Positions 9,701 to 17,608 are shown, numbered from the stretch's first letter. The stretch: 64,000 bases of DNA from G963663615 sp963663615 (GCA_963663615.1 OY760517.1:1922001-1986000), one strand, 5' to 3'. A program made the numbers and translations. The notes: generated by a model not told the origin, from the sequence alone.

Positions 9701-10915
9701 ATTGGTAAAATCATCAATCGACAACAATAAAGCAGCAGTAGCAGAAACAAAAGGCGTAGCAGCTGATGTACCACTAACTTCATCGTAGCCACCTTGGTAA
9801 TCAGTTGAAAGGATACTAACACCAGGGGCAACAAGATCAATAGTTGAGCCAAAATTTGAAAGTCCTGAAACATAATCGCTTTCGGAAGACATACCAACAG
9901 AAATAACTTCAGGGTAACCACTTGGATAATGAGGTTTACTTGAGCCGCTATTTCCGGAACTACCAACCATGGTTAATCCCTGACTATAGGCATACTCAAC
10001 AACATCCTTTAGTACGTAAGAAAATGATCCGTCACCAAAGCTCATGTTTAGTACATCAACACCATTATCAACTGCGTATAATATTGCAGACGACACATCA
10101 TCTTCATCGCCATACCCGGAAGGATCAAATGCTCTTAAATTTACAATTTTACAATTTGGTGCAACACCGCTAATACCGGAAATATTATTTTGTGTGGCTC
10201 CTATAATACCGGAAATTGCAGTACCATGTCCCTGCTCATCCAATGGATCATTATCCCAGTCCAGGTAATCTCCACCACCACCAGTTGTATCAAACGGGAA
10301 TCCATATCGATCCGTAAAATCCCATCCCATTATATCATCGATAAATCCGTTGCCATCATCATCAATGCCATTTTCATCACTGATGTCATATTTCCCATTA
10401 CCGTTAAGGTCTTCGCCGGGATTAATATAAATTGTGTTTTCAATATCGGGATGCAAGTAATCAATACCAGTATCAATTACACCAATTTTAATATCGGGAC
10501 TACCCTTGGTAATATTCCATGCATCAAAGGCATTAATGTTTTTTAGTGCCCACTGTTCGCTTAACAAACTATCGTTTGGGGTAAAATTAATTTTATAAAC
10601 TATATTATCTTGCAGGTATTCAACATTTGATCTATCAAGTCCCGCTATAAACTGCTCTTTTTGTTCTTCTGTTGAGAATGTGTATTTCACAATTCTTACA
10701 ATACGTTCAGAATACACATTACTATTACTAACCTTGTAACTTTCTGCCAATAATGGTTTTACAGGTTTATTTGTATTAACCGTAGATTTAATCTGAGTTT
10801 GTTTTAACCTCTCAATATTTTCAAGTGAAATATCATCTGAATATTTAACAAATATTGAGGATTGTGAAAGTACATAGGTGGAAATAAAAAAAAACAGAAA
10901 GAATACTTTACGCAT
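6719..10915 (-). CDS. Secreted subtilisin-like (S8) protease with FG-GAP-like repeats and T9SS sorting domain
   Basis: This 1398-residue exported protease starts with a signal peptide (MRKVFFLFFFISTYVLSQ). A propeptide region covers about 20-115. The S8 catalytic domain has Asp148 (VIDTGID), His230 (HGTAISG), Asn322 and Ser384 (GTSAATP). A calcium-binding-like insert rich in D/N/G lies at about 168-200. The middle carries Ig/fibronectin-like stretches and at least four FG-GAP/VCBS-type motifs of the D-x-D-x-D/N-G form (for example GDYDGDGVED). The end is a type A T9SS sorting domain: YPNPF, then SGIYICYI and a final K-F-AIIR. It should cross the outer membrane by T9SS and end up released or surface-bound. 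The gene overlaps both pgsA (4 bases) and purF (8 bases), so it is embedded in a housekeeping operon. Confidence 0.93.
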   Translation of the reverse strand: MRKVFFLFFFISTYVLSQSSIFVKYSDDISLENIERLKQTQIKSTVNTNKPVKPLLAESYKVSNSNVYSERIVRIVKYTFSTEEQKEQFIAGLDRSNVEYLQDNIVYKINFTPNDSLLSEQWALKNINAFDAWNITKGSPDIKIGVIDTGIDYLHPDIENTIYINPGEDLNGNGKYDISDENGIDDDGNGFIDDIMGWDFTDRYGFPFDTTGGGGDYLDWDNDPLDEQGHGTAISGIIGATQNNISGISGVAPNCKIVNLRAFDPSGYGDEDDVSSAILYAVDNGVDVLNMSFGDGSFSYVLKDVVEYAYSQGLTMVGSSGNSGSSKPHYPSGYPEVISVGMSSESDYVSGLSNFGSTIDLVAPGVSILSTDYQGGYDEVSGTSAATPFVSATAALLLSIDDFTNQGIKQILKSTADDIAEDGWDSLAGAGRLNVYKALQVSAPGNVAFISPEMDYSSSSGEIVVAANLISPYFESYKLKLGKGYLPDTFEDIISDGRYQLSNDTIHIFNVNELADTVYTLALEVSYTDGGSSEERVNFHVDRTAPEPVLINSGAAYYGETPTIIASFQTDEVAVAQMYFRKKGAPEFQYITLDGLTVNNQFVKQLHYGFVPSGLIDYNTEYEVYFKIKNLAGLETEVLNDGEYFLYLTGSAIGSRAYTVKEFEHTNGRLFKETSNFTGVNNFLINEAPSSENLHIYSLTNNEFVLVDSISERIPLTVGDFNNDGKKDILSTFLRNAYIETQNNPNQPGFSNVFKEESGDLWPVLADDIDGDNLTEIIFIYDSETINIFEVGSDFSVTPEYTLENFSELGIIGNTFNTNRGVICDSDNNGLKEFWIGDDDGDVIGFECDGVDSYQNKASISSGLAGYDFRIGAGDYDGDGVEDVAVLFKSYQELHIAPFYTYYIFNTANNSLNILDTKTLFDPSTEFSSSIFHTAGDDIKLADIDNDGRSEMILFTFPYVYISEYENGVPSITYFTDNVNSDYIFTGDLDNNGVAELALPNDYGVSFIEFSKTNSTPVPAAFKGYSLANSIKLSWVSEADKYYIFKGSNKDQLTLIDSSNNPEYIDTDITLDQNYYYSVQAYSSNYDITLSNISNSIKVYAHTPAIPTEVKVKSSANIVVKFSEKINKTILNLESFSIEGIGRANSISPSTENSYLLTFRPDLEPGEYSLVIKDILDYYGSPIDETKIDFTVESIYEDKLFIVNSYKVTSKYSIVIEFSDELDEASALNRTNYNIKPSNSVKRVSLFGENNNQVLLETNNPISSIGREVVIQLSDIYSSSQSGSIKISEGSGSYIVLSGYGDNLDDFMIYPNPFKESFSVNKITFANITKKAKITIFNLSGIKMAELEEIDGNGGIEWDLRDTAGNKLSSGIYICYIQAYDKAGNETETKIEKFAIIR

Positions 10916-12392
10916 AATAATCTTCTTTATTATAGTTTTTGTTGATCTTTACAGGATAGTTTCCGGAGAAACAAGCAGTACAAAAATCATTTCTGTCATG
11001 GTCAACCATTGCATCAAGCATTTCATCAATCGTCATATACGCCAAACTGTCAACACCAAGCTCTTTTTTAATCTTATCAACATCATTATCCATCTTGTTT
11101 GCAATGAGCTCTTCCTTCGAAGGGAAATCCATTCCATAATAGCAAGGATAACTAATAAGCGGAGAAGATATTCGAAGATGAATTGATTTTGGATTTGCTT
11201 CTCTGATAAGTTTAACCAACTTTTTAGAAGTAGTTCCCCTAACGATTGAATCATCAACCACAACTATCGTTCTGCCTTCCAAAACGCCTTTTACAGTATT
11301 AAATTTAATACGTACACCAACTTCTCTATCCTTTTGACCAGGTAATATAAACGTTCTGCCAATATAGTGGCTTCGGATTAAACCTATTTCATGCTTAGAG
11401 GTAATATCCATTTTTTCAAGCTGGTTTTGAAAACCTATTGCAGTTGTATTTGAACTATCCGGAACAGAAATTACAATTACTTTCTCACCATCAGGATCAG
11501 TTACTGGATGATTAAGTGCTAATACTTTACCCAGCTTACGTCTCATTTTATCAACGTTACTACCAAATATTTGGCTATCAGGACGTGAAAAATATATATA
11601 CTCAAAAATGCAATGTGCTTTTTTTGTTATATCCGAAAATCTTACTGACTTAATCTCATCAACAGATTTTGTATCTTTATCAATTATAACCATTTCACCA
11701 GGTTCAACATCACGGATATACTCAGCAGAGTTAATGTCCAACGCACATGTTTCAGAAGTAACAATAAATGAGCCATTCAATCTGCCAATACAAAGAGGTT
11801 TAAATCCATGAGGATCACGTGCTCCAATCAATTTATCATCAGTTAAAAGCACAATACTATAAGCTCCGGTAACCGTTTGCAAGGCTTCCTTAATTTGATC
11901 TTCCTGGTTATTTAATCTGCTTCTGGCAATAAGATGAAGAAAAACTTCCGTATCGGAACTTGTTTGAAAAATGGCTCCCTCGTTTACAAGTTCAGTTCTT
12001 AATTCGGCGGCATTTGTTAAATTACCATTATGTGCGATAGCTAAGTGCCCCATACGATAATTAACATAAAAAGGCTGAATATTTTTATTTGATTTGGATG
12101 AGCCCGCAGTAGAATATCTATTATGTCCAATTGCTGCTTTACCATTTAGTTTCTCGAATGCGTTTTTTGCTGAAAATATTTCGGAAACCAAACCCATTTC
12201 GCGCTTGTGATTTATACTAACTTTTCCGTTTTTTTCTTCAAAAGTAACGATACCTGCTGCTTCCTGACCTCTGTGCTGTAAAGAATGCAATCCGTAATAA
12301 ACCGGAATAGCAGCTTTATCGAGGTTACAAACACCAAAAACACCACAATTACACTGTGGTTTATCATCACGAACTATAATATTCTTCATCAT
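10908..12392 (-). CDS. purF: Amidophosphoribosyltransferase PurF
   Basis: PurF makes 5-phosphoribosylamine from PRPP and glutamine, the first step of purine synthesis. The N-terminal glutaminase nucleophile is Cys16 in CGVFG, exposed after removal of a 15-residue propeptide; the Ntn fold continues with HSLQHRGQEAAG. The PRPP loop is VVDDSIVRGTT. Cysteines in KAHCIFEY and SYPCYYGM and a late CTAC correspond to the [4Fe-4S] ligands of the Bacillus-type enzyme. An earlier in-frame ATG at 12422 lies inside a terminator hairpin. I therefore chose the ATG at 12392, which follows AAGG by 6 bases. Purine-repressor control is not visible. Confidence 0.95.
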   Translation of the reverse strand: MMKNIIVRDDKPQCNCGVFGVCNLDKAAIPVYYGLHSLQHRGQEAAGIVTFEEKNGKVSINHKREMGLVSEIFSAKNAFEKLNGKAAIGHNRYSTAGSSKSNKNIQPFYVNYRMGHLAIAHNGNLTNAAELRTELVNEGAIFQTSSDTEVFLHLIARSRLNNQEDQIKEALQTVTGAYSIVLLTDDKLIGARDPHGFKPLCIGRLNGSFIVTSETCALDINSAEYIRDVEPGEMVIIDKDTKSVDEIKSVRFSDITKKAHCIFEYIYFSRPDSQIFGSNVDKMRRKLGKVLALNHPVTDPDGEKVIVISVPDSSNTTAIGFQNQLEKMDITSKHEIGLIRSHYIGRTFILPGQKDREVGVRIKFNTVKGVLEGRTIVVVDDSIVRGTTSKKLVKLIREANPKSIHLRISSPLISYPCYYGMDFPSKEELIANKMDNDVDKIKKELGVDSLAYMTIDEMLDAMVDHDRNDFCTACFSGNYPVKINKNYNKEDYYA

Positions 12393-12403
12393 TTTTTGCC
12401 TTA

Positions 12404-12434
12404 TAAAATAAAAAAGGTACATTTAATGCACCTT
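12404..12434 (-). terminator. Terminator between tRNA-Pro and purF
   Basis: A 9-bp hairpin with one G-U pair (AAGGTGCAT and ATGTACCTT, loop of 3) lies at 12414-12434. On the minus strand a U-rich run follows (12404-12413). It lies just after the tRNA-Pro gene and before the purF start. It should separate the MerR/tRNA transcript from purF, or act as a partial read-through point. Confidence 0.75.
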
Positions 12435-12445
12435 AAGATATGTAG

Positions 12446-12520
12446 TCGGAACGGCGGGATTTGAACCCGCGACCACATGACCCCCAGTCATGTACGCTAA
12501 CCGGACTGCGCCACGTTCCG
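12446..12520 (-). tRNA. tRNA-Pro (anticodon GGG)
   Basis: The minus strand folds into a complete cloverleaf. The acceptor stem is CGGAACG/CGTTCCG with discriminator A. The anticodon stem is CATGA/TCATG around loop CTGGGGG, which reads anticodon GGG and has G37. The T arm is GCGGG-TTCAAAT-CCCGC. No CCA is encoded. The 5' end is only 4 bases after the stop codon of the MerR-like gene, so the tRNA is probably cut from a longer message. A terminator follows directly. Confidence 0.95.
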
Positions 12521-12524
12521 TTTA

Positions 12525-12908
12525 TTATAATTCAGAGTTCAAATCTAATAAAAAATCTTTAATCTCTTCAAGTACTTTTTTAATGGGCTCACTTTCTTTT
12601 GACCCATTTTCAAGTTGTGTTTTTTTGACGGGTTTTCCCTGAGGTTTTATAACTTCTTCATAATCACCATCAGTTATAATTTTCTTTGCTCCTTCTATTG
12701 TATATTTCTCTTCTCGGAGCAACTTTTTTATCTGGTTAATAAGGTCTATATCTTTGTTTGTATATATCCTGTTCCCAGCTCTGTTCTTTTGTGGTTTTAA
12801 CTCTTCGAATTCAGTTTCCCAGTATCTTAAAATGTACTGTTCCAATCCGGTAAGTTTACTTACTTCACTAATAGAATAATATAATTTTTTTAATCCGAAA
12901 TCTTTCAT
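12525..12908 (-). CDS. MerR-family transcriptional regulator
   Basis: The 127-residue protein has a MerR winged helix-turn-helix at about 8-75: YYSISEVSKLTGL, then YILRYWETEF and the wing RAGNRIYTNKDIDLI. The remaining 50 residues are charged and contain no cysteines for metal binding, so this is the small, stripped type of MerR protein common in this phylum, with unknown signal. It is immediately followed by tRNA-Pro. Possible self-regulation cannot be judged, since no clear operator repeat was found upstream. Confidence 0.85.
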   Translation of the reverse strand: MKDFGLKKLYYSISEVSKLTGLEQYILRYWETEFEELKPQKNRAGNRIYTNKDIDLINQIKKLLREEKYTIEGAKKIITDGDYEEVIKPQGKPVKKTQLENGSKESEPIKKVLEEIKDFLLDLNSEL

Positions 12909-13030
12909 TGAACTCTAAAGCATTAAAACCACAATAACTAAACAACAAAACCTGGCTATAAAATAGTTTAATTGGAAAGACTAAGATATTGAAAAATAAA
13001 TTATTATGAAATTCATTTAAATACTTTTAG

Positions 13031-13453
13031 CTATAATTTTTCAAGCAAATACACAGCTGCAAGATAACCTTTTTCCTTGAATCCTGAAATATACCCATTA
13101 CATGCAGATGCTGTTATCATCTGCTGTCTAAAATGCTCCCTACCGGAAAGATTTGAAAGATGGACTTCAATAACCGGCAACTTGCATTCAGTAATTGCAT
13201 CCCTAATAGCAACTGAAGTATGCGAATAACCACCCGGATTTATTATAATACCAACAAAGCTACTTTCCTCTGCTCCCTGAATTTTATCAATCAATACACC
13301 TTCATGATTACTTTGTATAAATTGAAATTCATAATCAGCAAACTCTTCAACTAATTTATCTTCTATCATTTGAAGGGTTAATGTACCGTAATGGTTTTTG
13401 TCCCGTGCTCCCAGCAAATTAAGATTGGGTCCATTTAACACAAGTATCTTCAT
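13031..13453 (-). CDS. aroQ: 3-dehydroquinate dehydratase, type II
   Basis: AroQ removes water from 3-dehydroquinate in the shikimate pathway, working as a dodecamer in the cytoplasm. The 140-residue length is typical. Motifs are NGPNLNLLG at the N-terminus, the catalytic tyrosine in HYGTLTL with the mobile-loop arginine in GARDKNHYG, SNHEG, INPGGYSHTS, and the catalytic histidine in EVHLSN followed by GREHFR. The start codon lies directly behind the upstream stop (TAAATG), with a strong GAGGAGG ribosome binding site inside the end of the upstream gene, so translation of the two is coupled. Confidence 0.96.
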   Translation of the reverse strand: MKILVLNGPNLNLLGARDKNHYGTLTLQMIEDKLVEEFADYEFQFIQSNHEGVLIDKIQGAEESSFVGIIINPGGYSHTSVAIRDAITECKLPVIEVHLSNLSGREHFRQQMITASACNGYISGFKEKGYLAAVYLLEKL

Positions 13454-13729
13454 TTATTCCTCCTCAAGTGTCTCAAAAATCATCCTTGTTTTACCTGATA
13501 GAGTTTCAGCCTGCAATCCAAGTTCTTGCAATGCACCAGCCAGTATTGATACCTTTCGCTGGGCAGTTGATAATTTATTAATTACAACAACACGACTTTC
13601 TTCAAGTATGCAATAACCACCTTTAAAATCACCCCTTTCAAATCTTACAGTAACACTCATACCTAATGCAACCGATTTAAGATCCTGAAGAATATTCTCA
13701 TAATCCTTTTCACGGAGTTTCATAGCCAT
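13454..13729 (-). CDS. Conserved hypothetical protein upstream of aroQ
   Basis: I do not recognise this 91-residue soluble protein. It looks like a small alpha/beta fold: an amphipathic start (LREKDYENILQDL), a strand pair (MSVTVRFERGDFKGGYCILEESRVVVINK) and a helical end. There is no signal peptide or membrane helix. It is the first gene of a two-gene operon with aroQ, and its last codons carry the aroQ ribosome binding site. The tight linkage makes it a real gene. Confidence 0.6.
   Translation of the reverse strand: MAMKLREKDYENILQDLKSVALGMSVTVRFERGDFKGGYCILEESRVVVINKLSTAQRKVSILAGALQELGLQAETLSGKTRMIFETLEEE
13459..13465 (-). promoter_or_regulatory. Strong ribosome binding site of aroQ
   Basis: GAGGAGG lies 5 bases before the aroQ ATG and within the last codons of the upstream 91-residue gene. 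It fixes the aroQ start and implies coupled translation. Confidence 0.8.
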
Positions 13730-13791
13730 TCCATAATTTAATAAATTAGTAGTACCATTATATAAAATTTCGCATTTAAATCGAGAGTTAA

Positions 13792-14712
13792 ATGAACATA
13801 GCTTCTATTGATATAGGAACAAATACTGTTTTATTGCTAATTGCACAAATTGATACCAGCACAAATACAATTTCACAGGTTCTCAATAACGAATATCGTA
13901 TGCCTCGTATAGGAAAGGCTCTAAAACCCGGTGAACATATTTCAGAAATGAAAGTACAGGAATTACTGACTATCCTTGACGAGTATTTTATGTTAATCAA
14001 AGAGGCTAATTGCAATAAAGTGTTAATTAATGCAACAAATGCTTTTAGAATTGCCAGTAATGGTGAATCGCTGGCTAAAAGCATTACTGAGAAATATGGC
14101 TTTAAAGTGAATATCGTTTCGGGTAATGATGAAGCTCACCTATCGTTTTTAGGCGGTTATAGTGCAACACCCGATTCCGGTAACAAAATAATAATTGATA
14201 TTGGTGGCGGAAGCACTGAAATTATTTGCGGGAATATGAATAACATTTTATTTAGCGAAAGTTTTCCGTTTGGTGTTGTTAGCCTCACTGAGAAATATGC
14301 TACCGGGAATCCAATGTTGCCAGAAAATATCATCAGCATTGCGGGACATGTTAAAAAAACAATTGCCAAAATCTCCAATCTACCATATAACCAAATTATA
14401 TCTGTTGCCGGAACTCCTACCACATTTGCTACAATTGTTCAAAACAGCACAGTATATAAAGAAGATTTGGTTGAAGGATATTTTCTTGCCAAGTCTGGAA
14501 TTATGAAACTTAATAATGAATTTAAGAAGTATAATTCAAAAGAATTATTGAATGAATATGGCACCATTTTAACCGGTCGTGAAGATGTTATACTTACAGG
14601 AGGAGTTATTCTAAAATCCATTCTTGAAACACTTAATTCCGAAGGAACATACGTTTCAGCAAAAGGAGTTCGGTTTGGTGCAATTGTAAAGTATATTCAA
14701 CAATTAAACTAA
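13792..14712 (+). CDS. Ppx/GppA-family exopolyphosphatase/phosphatase
   Basis: The 306-residue protein is of the short Ppx/GppA type, an actin-fold phosphatase that acts on polyphosphate or pppGpp. Phosphate-binding motifs are SIDIGTNTVLLLI at the N-terminus and DIGGGSTEII near residue 130, followed by FPFGVVSLTEKY. The HD-type C-terminal extension of long GppA proteins is absent. It is the only plus-strand gene between 3.4 and 23 kb, is divergent from the aroQ operon across 62 bases, and converges with a 9-base overlap on the zinc-ribbon membrane gene. Which substrate it prefers cannot be told. Confidence 0.88.
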   Translation: MNIASIDIGTNTVLLLIAQIDTSTNTISQVLNNEYRMPRIGKALKPGEHISEMKVQELLTILDEYFMLIKEANCNKVLINATNAFRIASNGESLAKSITEKYGFKVNIVSGNDEAHLSFLGGYSATPDSGNKIIIDIGGGSTEIICGNMNNILFSESFPFGVVSLTEKYATGNPMLPENIISIAGHVKKTIAKISNLPYNQIISVAGTPTTFATIVQNSTVYKEDLVEGYFLAKSGIMKLNNEFKKYNSKELLNEYGTILTGREDVILTGGVILKSILETLNSEGTYVSAKGVRFGAIVKYIQQLN

Positions 14713-15402
14713 TACTGGTACAAAATAAACAAGTGCAATAATAAAAAGGATTGTTACAATCATATAAATTGTTGAAATTATTCTGCTTTTTGTATGCACT
14801 TTCATAGATACGTAAAAAAGCGACATACTCCATACCAGGGTTAAAAACTCAATACCTGCAAGTATATATGCTGGTACCGGTTTTATAAAGAATGGTGACG
14901 GATTAAATACAAACCAGTATTTACCAAACAAGGCATACTGTATTGTTGAAATAAAAATAAGGGAAAAACTGAAAGGAATAAGACTATAGATATTCGTTGC
15001 AAAAACATCCCAAAACCGTGTATTGTACTTAAAACTCTTGAGCACAATTCTTGTCCCAATTGTTAAAAGCAATAAAAACGCAATGAAGAATCCCGCGAAT
15101 ATTGATAGTTCTACCAAAAAGGTAGTTTCTTCAGTAGCTCTTTCACTAATGATAATTGCAGAAAACCTGAAAAGAAATATCTTTAATAACGCCAACAATA
15201 ATACTATTACAAAATAGTTCTTGTGTTCGGAATGCACGATGGTTTTAAAAGCTTTAGCTGGGTCTTCAATAATCTGCCAAAGCATATGCCCCAAATCAAT
15301 ATTGGCTACTTTAGTTCTTAAAAAACTACCGCAATTTTTACATTTGTATCTGAAATATTCATTTTTTGATGAACAATTTTCGCAAATCACGGTATTTTTC
15401 AT
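14704..15402 (-). CDS. Zinc-ribbon plus Yip1-like membrane protein
   Basis: The 232-residue protein starts with a zinc ribbon made of two CxxC pairs (CENC at about 7-10 and CKNC at about 20-23). Five hydrophobic helices follow, in an arrangement like the Yip1 domain (text such as LWQIIEDPAKAFKTI before the first helix is typical for these bacterial Yip1-like proteins). It is probably an inner-membrane protein with a cytoplasmic zinc finger; the function is unknown. Its start is 3 bases from the stop of the DUF5683 gene, so both belong to the parAB-containing operon. The C-terminus overlaps the convergent phosphatase gene by 9 bases. Confidence 0.7.
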   Translation of the reverse strand: MKNTVICENCSSKNEYFRYKCKNCGSFLRTKVANIDLGHMLWQIIEDPAKAFKTIVHSEHKNYFVIVLLLALLKIFLFRFSAIIISERATEETTFLVELSIFAGFFIAFLLLLTIGTRIVLKSFKYNTRFWDVFATNIYSLIPFSFSLIFISTIQYALFGKYWFVFNPSPFFIKPVPAYILAGIEFLTLVWSMSLFYVSMKVHTKSRIISTIYMIVTILFIIALVYFVPVLV

Positions 15403-15405
15403 GGT

Positions 15406-15903
15406 TTACCTTAAGTTTAATCTCATATTTAATTGCATGGTACCGGTATAAGGGTTTTCAGATACATCAAAATCAAAAAGATGTGCATCAACATATGCAT
15501 CAGCCAGATTAAGCAGGTATGCGAGTCCAAAATACACAACAAACTGATCACGTTGATCCTGATAAAAATCCCGCAATTTTTTTAATCTTGCACCATCTGT
15601 TGATTCCTTGTCTGATAAATCATAAAGATTTTTATACTTTACGTATAAGTCATCTCTATCGTACCAGTAATAAGTATAAAAGCCCAGAAAACCCCATACT
15701 ACAGGTATTTTCCAATAGGATTCATTATAGTACTGTCCCCAACCCGGAATAATTGCACTTCTTAAAACAGCACCCATTGGACTCTTGGACATAACAAATC
15801 CACTATCAGCTTTGACGCTTTTAACAGTATCGGGTTCCGTCTGGGAAAATAGAACCACTGAAATAAATAAAAATAAACTAAGCGTTAAGGTCTTTGATGG
15901 CAT
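15406..15903 (-). CDS. DUF5683-type exported membrane protein
   Basis: The protein, about 165 residues from the chosen ATG, has a signal peptide (ending SVVLFSQ). It continues with the family text SAIIPGWGQYYNESYWK and paired aromatic-rich hydrophobic segments (VVWGFLGFYTYYW and FVVYFGLAYLLNLADAYVDAHL). This matches DUF5683, a Bacteroidota-type domain near the envelope with no known activity. A longer frame begins at 15951, but only the ATG at 15903 gives a signal peptide at the N-terminus. This start overlaps the end of parB by 26 bases. In Bacteroidota DUF5683 genes are often linked to parAB, as here. Confidence 0.75.
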   Translation of the reverse strand: MPSKTLTLSLFLFISVVLFSQTEPDTVKSVKADSGFVMSKSPMGAVLRSAIIPGWGQYYNESYWKIPVVWGFLGFYTYYWYDRDDLYVKYKNLYDLSDKESTDGARLKKLRDFYQDQRDQFVVYFGLAYLLNLADAYVDAHLFDFDVSENPYTGTMQLNMRLNLR

Positions 15904-16834
15904 CAAATAATTCAAGTAATCTGTCAAGTTCATCATCCGAGTAGAATTCAATTACAACTTCTCCTGAGCCGTCTTTTCTTTGTTTACAAAGCACTTTGGT
16001 TCCAAAAACTGTACGCAAGTTATTTTCAAGATCTGATTGAGAAAGATTTTCTATAACCTGTTTTTTCTTTTTCTCATCATTAATAGCTTTTGTACCGGAA
16101 TCGTTTTTGGAAATAATCTCCCTTACCAGTTTTTCTACTTTTCTTACCGATAATTGTTCCCGTAATATTTTATCAAGTACACTAATCTGTATTTTTTTTG
16201 AAGGAAGATTTATAAGAGACCTTGCATGACCAGCTGATATTTCATCTTTAACCAATGCTTTCTGAACAGGTTCAGGGAGTTTTAATAACCTAAGTGAGTT
16301 TGTTACGGTAGTTCTGTCCTTACCAACTCTATCAGCTATTTCTTCCTGAGAAAGATCGCACTCCGTCATTAATCGGTTATAAGCTTCGGCAACTTCAATA
16401 GCATTAAGCTTTTCACGCTGAATATTTTCAATTAGCGATAAAGCGACCATTGCTTCTTTTGACTCAACCTTGATAATGTATGCCGGTATAGTTGAGTAAC
16501 CTATTTCCTGACACGAACGAAGCCTGCGTTCACCTGATATAAGTTCGTATCCTTTTGGTCCACCACGTCTAACAGTAATTGGTTGAATCAGTCCATTTTC
16601 AAGAATAGATTTTTTTAGTTCCTCTAATGCAACAGGATCAAATTCTGTCCTAGGCTGGTAAGGATTGGGAGTAATTTTTTTAATAGGAATCTTGGCGATA
16701 ATATCATTTGAAGTTCCATCATCCTTTTCAATTTTATCTGATGGAAGAGTAAAAGGTTTATTTACATCTTCATTAGCTTTGGGATTTATTAAAGCATCCA
16801 ATCCTCTGCCAAGTCCGGGTTTTATTTTTGCCAT
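15878..16834 (-). CDS. parB: Chromosome partitioning protein ParB
   Basis: ParB binds centromere-like parS sites and slides on DNA as a CTP-driven clamp. The 318-residue protein has the N-terminal ParA-stimulating tail (LGRGLDALI), and the CTP-binding N domain with NPYQPR, GYELISGERRLRS and ENIQREKLN. A central helix-turn-helix (LSQEEIADRVGKDRTTVTN) and a C-terminal dimer domain follow. It lies 18 bases behind parA. I searched the window by eye for the consensus parS palindrome and found none. Confidence 0.95.
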   Translation of the reverse strand: MAKIKPGLGRGLDALINPKANEDVNKPFTLPSDKIEKDDGTSNDIIAKIPIKKITPNPYQPRTEFDPVALEELKKSILENGLIQPITVRRGGPKGYELISGERRLRSCQEIGYSTIPAYIIKVESKEAMVALSLIENIQREKLNAIEVAEAYNRLMTECDLSQEEIADRVGKDRTTVTNSLRLLKLPEPVQKALVKDEISAGHARSLINLPSKKIQISVLDKILREQLSVRKVEKLVREIISKNDSGTKAINDEKKKKQVIENLSQSDLENNLRTVFGTKVLCKQRKDGSGEVVIEFYSDDELDRLLELFDAIKDLNA

Positions 16835-16852
16835 ATTAAATAACTTCTATAA

Positions 16853-17608
16853 TCAGTTTTTGGATATCAATTCTTTTGCTAACGCTATATAGTTTTCCGC
16901 ACCTATTGAAACTGCATCATAAAGAATAACCGGTTTTTGATGCGAAGGAGCCTCGGATATTCTGACATTTCTCTGAATAATGGTTTCAAAAACTTTTTCA
17001 CCAAAATAATTTTTAACTTCTTCAACAACCTGGTTAGAAAGTCTTAATCTTCTATCGAACATTGTTAATAACACACCTTCAATAAACAGATTACCATTAT
17101 AATGTTTTTTAACAATATTTATAGTATTTAATAATTGACCCAAGCCCTCAAGTGCAAAATATTCACACTGAACTGGAATGAGTACCGAGTTAGCGGCTGT
17201 TAATGCATTCAGAGTAAGTAACCCCAACGAAGGAGGACAATCAATAAAGATAAAATCATATTTCGAGTCAATATCTTCCAGTGCTTCTTTTAATTTCTGC
17301 TCTCTTTCTTCAAGAGCAACCATTTCAACTTCAGCACCAACAAGATTAATATTTGCCGGAATAACATCCAGGAACGGCATATATGTGTTAACTATACATT
17401 CAGCCGTTTCTTCAGTACCAACCAGTATATCGTAAACAGAGTTTTCAATTTCACTAACACCCAAGCCGGATGTTGAATTAGACTGTGGATCAATATCAAT
17501 CAATAGTGTCCTTTTCTCTGCAGCAGCCACTGAAGCGGAAAGATTAATGGCAGTAGTTGTTTTTCCAACCCCACCTTTCTGGTTTGCAATTGCAATTATT
17601 TTTGCCAT
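16853..17608 (-). CDS. parA: Chromosome partitioning ATPase ParA (Soj)
   Basis: ParA is the ATPase whose DNA-bound gradient moves ParB-parS complexes. At 251 residues it is the short chromosomal Soj type without an N-terminal DNA-binding domain. The deviant Walker A is KGGVGKTTT at about residues 11-19, followed by LLIDIDPQSN and FIFIDCPPSLGLLT (Walker B). It is first in the order parA-parB-DUF5683-zinc ribbon protein, each gene touching or overlapping the next. Confidence 0.96.
   Translation of the reverse strand: MAKIIAIANQKGGVGKTTTAINLSASVAAAEKRTLLIDIDPQSNSTSGLGVSEIENSVYDILVGTEETAECIVNTYMPFLDVIPANINLVGAEVEMVALEEREQKLKEALEDIDSKYDFIFIDCPPSLGLLTLNALTAANSVLIPVQCEYFALEGLGQLLNTINIVKKHYNGNLFIEGVLLTMFDRRLRLSNQVVEEVKNYFGEKVFETIIQRNVRISEAPSHQKPVILYDAVSIGAENYIALAKELISKN

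Noticed and set aside
8460..10546. Several plus-strand open frames inside the S8 protease gene
   Set aside because: They are antisense shadows of a well-supported long coding region without ribosome binding sites or recognisable domains.
12393..12422. Upstream ATG of purF giving 10 extra residues
   Set aside because: The ATG lies inside the terminator hairpin after tRNA-Pro and the extra residues are not typical of PurF.
16853..17608. parAB as a plasmid or integrative element marker
   Set aside because: Surrounding genes are chromosomal housekeeping genes; ParA is the short chromosomal type.
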